Assembly: GCA_027698105.1 (NCBI GenBank) | Contig: JAQERH010000041.1 | Span: 1 to 24,118, forward strand | From: Lachnospiraceae bacterium AM93-12TA | GTDB taxonomy: Bacteria; Bacillota; Clostridia; Lachnospirales; Lachnospiraceae | Length of the DNA stretch: 24,118 nucleotides | Direction: 5' to 3' | In this document: positions 23,322 through 24,118 of the stretch, piece by piece | Numbering within the stretch: position 1 is the first letter of the stretch | How the letters are laid out: every line of letters starts with the position of its first letter | Notes under the pieces: model-generated | Told to the model about the DNA's origin: nothing | Database searches by the model: none | What the model saw: the letters and a program-made list of their open reading frames with translations, nothing else | Translations under genes and position numbers: made by a program

Positions 23322-24035
23322 TTGAACAAAAAAACCGATACTCTGGCAGTTTCCCGCCGGGAAGTAAAATACCTGATTTCTTTGCCGGACCGTCTTTACC
23401 TGCTGGACGCTTTGAGCCAGCTTCTCACTTCGGATGCCTACGGTGGATATAACGGCTATACGGTGAGAAGCGTATATTTTGACAGTATCTGCAATGAAGA
23501 CTATCTGGATAAAAAAGCCCATGCCGACGAAAAAAAGAGAATTCGCCTCCGCGTCTATCATCCGGATGACAAAACAGCCAAATTTGAATTAAAGCGTAAA
23601 AGCTTTGGCCGGGAGCTGAAAGAAAGCGTCATTATTTCCAGGGAGGACGCCGCGAGACTTCTCAACAGAGATTACAGTGCTCTGCTGAAGTATGACAGCG
23701 ATACTGCCCGCTATGCCTATGATTTAATGACGTCCAGGCTGTACCGTCCTGTTTCTCTCATCGAATACGACAGGCGGGCGTTCACTCATCCTGATTTTAA
23801 TACCAGGATTACCCTGGACAATCATCTGCGGTGCTGTACCTTCTGCTATGACCTGTTCAGCCATCATCTGAATTTTATGTCAGCCCTGCCTGTAGATGAA
23901 ACGATTCTGGAAATCAAATATGACCGTTTTTTATTCCGCCAGATTCAGGACGCGCTTTCCCGGTGTGATCTGACGCGAAAGCCGCCCAGCAAATTTGGAA
24001 GTTCCAGATCGATATTAAAATATTTTTATGCGTAA
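23322..24035 (+). CDS. VTC-domain polyphosphate polymerase family protein
   Basis: A 237-residue protein that fills a bacterial VTC (polyphosphate polymerase) domain. It has the basic tunnel residues of the family in successive strands: SRREVKYLI, VRSVYFDS, KRIRLRVY, FELKRKSFG, LIEYDRRAF, RITLDNHLR, ILEIKYDRF and a C-terminal SKFGSSR. Such domains make or bind polyphosphate from ATP at the inner face of the membrane and in this group often sit next to DUF4956 or CotH genes, which could follow beyond the window. The start is TTG, with AGAGGTG at proper distance. No N-terminal SPX domain or membrane helix is present. It is divergent from the AraC-type regulator. Confidence 0.88.
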   Translation: MNKKTDTLAVSRREVKYLISLPDRLYLLDALSQLLTSDAYGGYNGYTVRSVYFDSICNEDYLDKKAHADEKKRIRLRVYHPDDKTAKFELKRKSFGRELKESVIISREDAARLLNRDYSALLKYDSDTARYAYDLMTSRLYRPVSLIEYDRRAFTHPDFNTRITLDNHLRCCTFCYDLFSHHLNFMSALPVDETILEIKYDRFLFRQIQDALSRCDLTRKPPSKFGSSRSILKYFYA

Positions 24036-24058
24036 CTATTTCATTTATCTATGTAATA

Positions 24059-24118
24059 AGGAGGTTTAGTGTGAAAGAAAGTAGAGGAAAACCATAAATG
24101 GGCGCACTTGAATAAGCT
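24059..24118 (+). other. Strong ribosome-binding site before a short or disrupted ORF
   Basis: AAGGAGG at 24059-24065 precedes a GTG at 24072 that opens only an eight-codon frame. Removing one A just after the GTG would give a frame beginning VKKVEENHKWAH that stays open to the window end. A real gene probably starts here, either frameshifted or read from a start that I cannot see. Confidence 0.3.

Noticed and set aside
1..24118. Sigma-54 (-24/-12) promoter for the PrpR-type activator
   Set aside because: I looked for TGGCAC-N5-TTGC-like sequences in the intergenic regions and saw no convincing match.
1..24118. tRNA, rRNA or CRISPR array
   Set aside because: No cloverleaf-like sequence with TTCGA-type loops, no rRNA segments and no regularly spaced repeats were seen.

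Overview
The window looks like a chromosomal segment of a Lachnospiraceae-type Firmicute. The main reasons are the murC-dnaD-dnaC-prs gene order, strong AGGAGG-type ribosome-binding sites, a 393-residue PRPP synthetase, a CUT1 sugar importer with no dedicated ATPase, a queT transporter, a TxpA/BsrG-like small membrane toxin and a VTC-type polyphosphate polymerase domain protein. The assignment is inferred from gene content; no 16S or marker search was possible.

Layout. (1) 1-7260, minus strand: cell-wall and replication genes murC, dnaD-like and dnaC/dnaI-like, then prs and a PrpR-type sigma-54-dependent activator, closed by a terminator at the left edge. Between murC and dnaD lie two clusters of DnaA-box-like 9-mers around a candidate promoter. 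(2) 7264-7920, minus strand: queT (queuosine-precursor uptake) behind a long structured leader that resembles a preQ1-type riboswitch. (3) 8060-14345, plus strand: a clearly AT-richer block with its own strong promoter and repeat-type operators. It encodes a complete oligopeptide-type ABC importer (two permeases, two ATPases, a lipoprotein) followed by a cysteine-rich DUF169 protein, and it ends in a hairpin. It looks acquired. (4) 14528-14876: a compact type I toxin-antitoxin locus that ORF calling misses, with a 30-32 residue membrane peptide and a convergent antisense RNA carrying its own promoter and terminator. It is followed by a decayed ORF and a 27-bp perfect hairpin. (5) 15396-21261, minus strand: a six-gene carbohydrate or nucleoside-glycoside operon (HAD phosphatase, two CUT1 permeases, lipoprotein SBP, nucleoside-hydrolase-family enzyme, TIM-barrel isomerase) with an activator-type promoter. 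(6) 21479-23080, minus strand: an AraC/YesN-type response regulator with a degenerate receiver, probably the regulator of region 5. (7) 23322 to the end, plus strand: a VTC-domain protein with a TTG start, then a strong ribosome-binding site before a short or frameshifted ORF at the edge.

How the parts work together. Region 5 plus its regulator form a self-contained sugar-uptake locus. A glycoside is imported by the SBP and permeases (probably using a shared ATPase encoded elsewhere), cleaved by the hydrolase-family protein, and isomerised or dephosphorylated. Region 3 is a peptide-type importer co-transcribed with an uncharacterised Cys-rich protein, so the imported ligand may be a metal-, thiol- or cofactor-related compound; this is inference. 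The DnaA-box clusters suggest that the replicative helicase-loading genes sense DnaA.

The observations most worth following up are the type I toxin-antitoxin locus with its 5'/3' inverted repeat, the DnaA-box-bracketed helicase-loader promoter, the opp-DUF169 island with its operator array, and the queT leader RNA.
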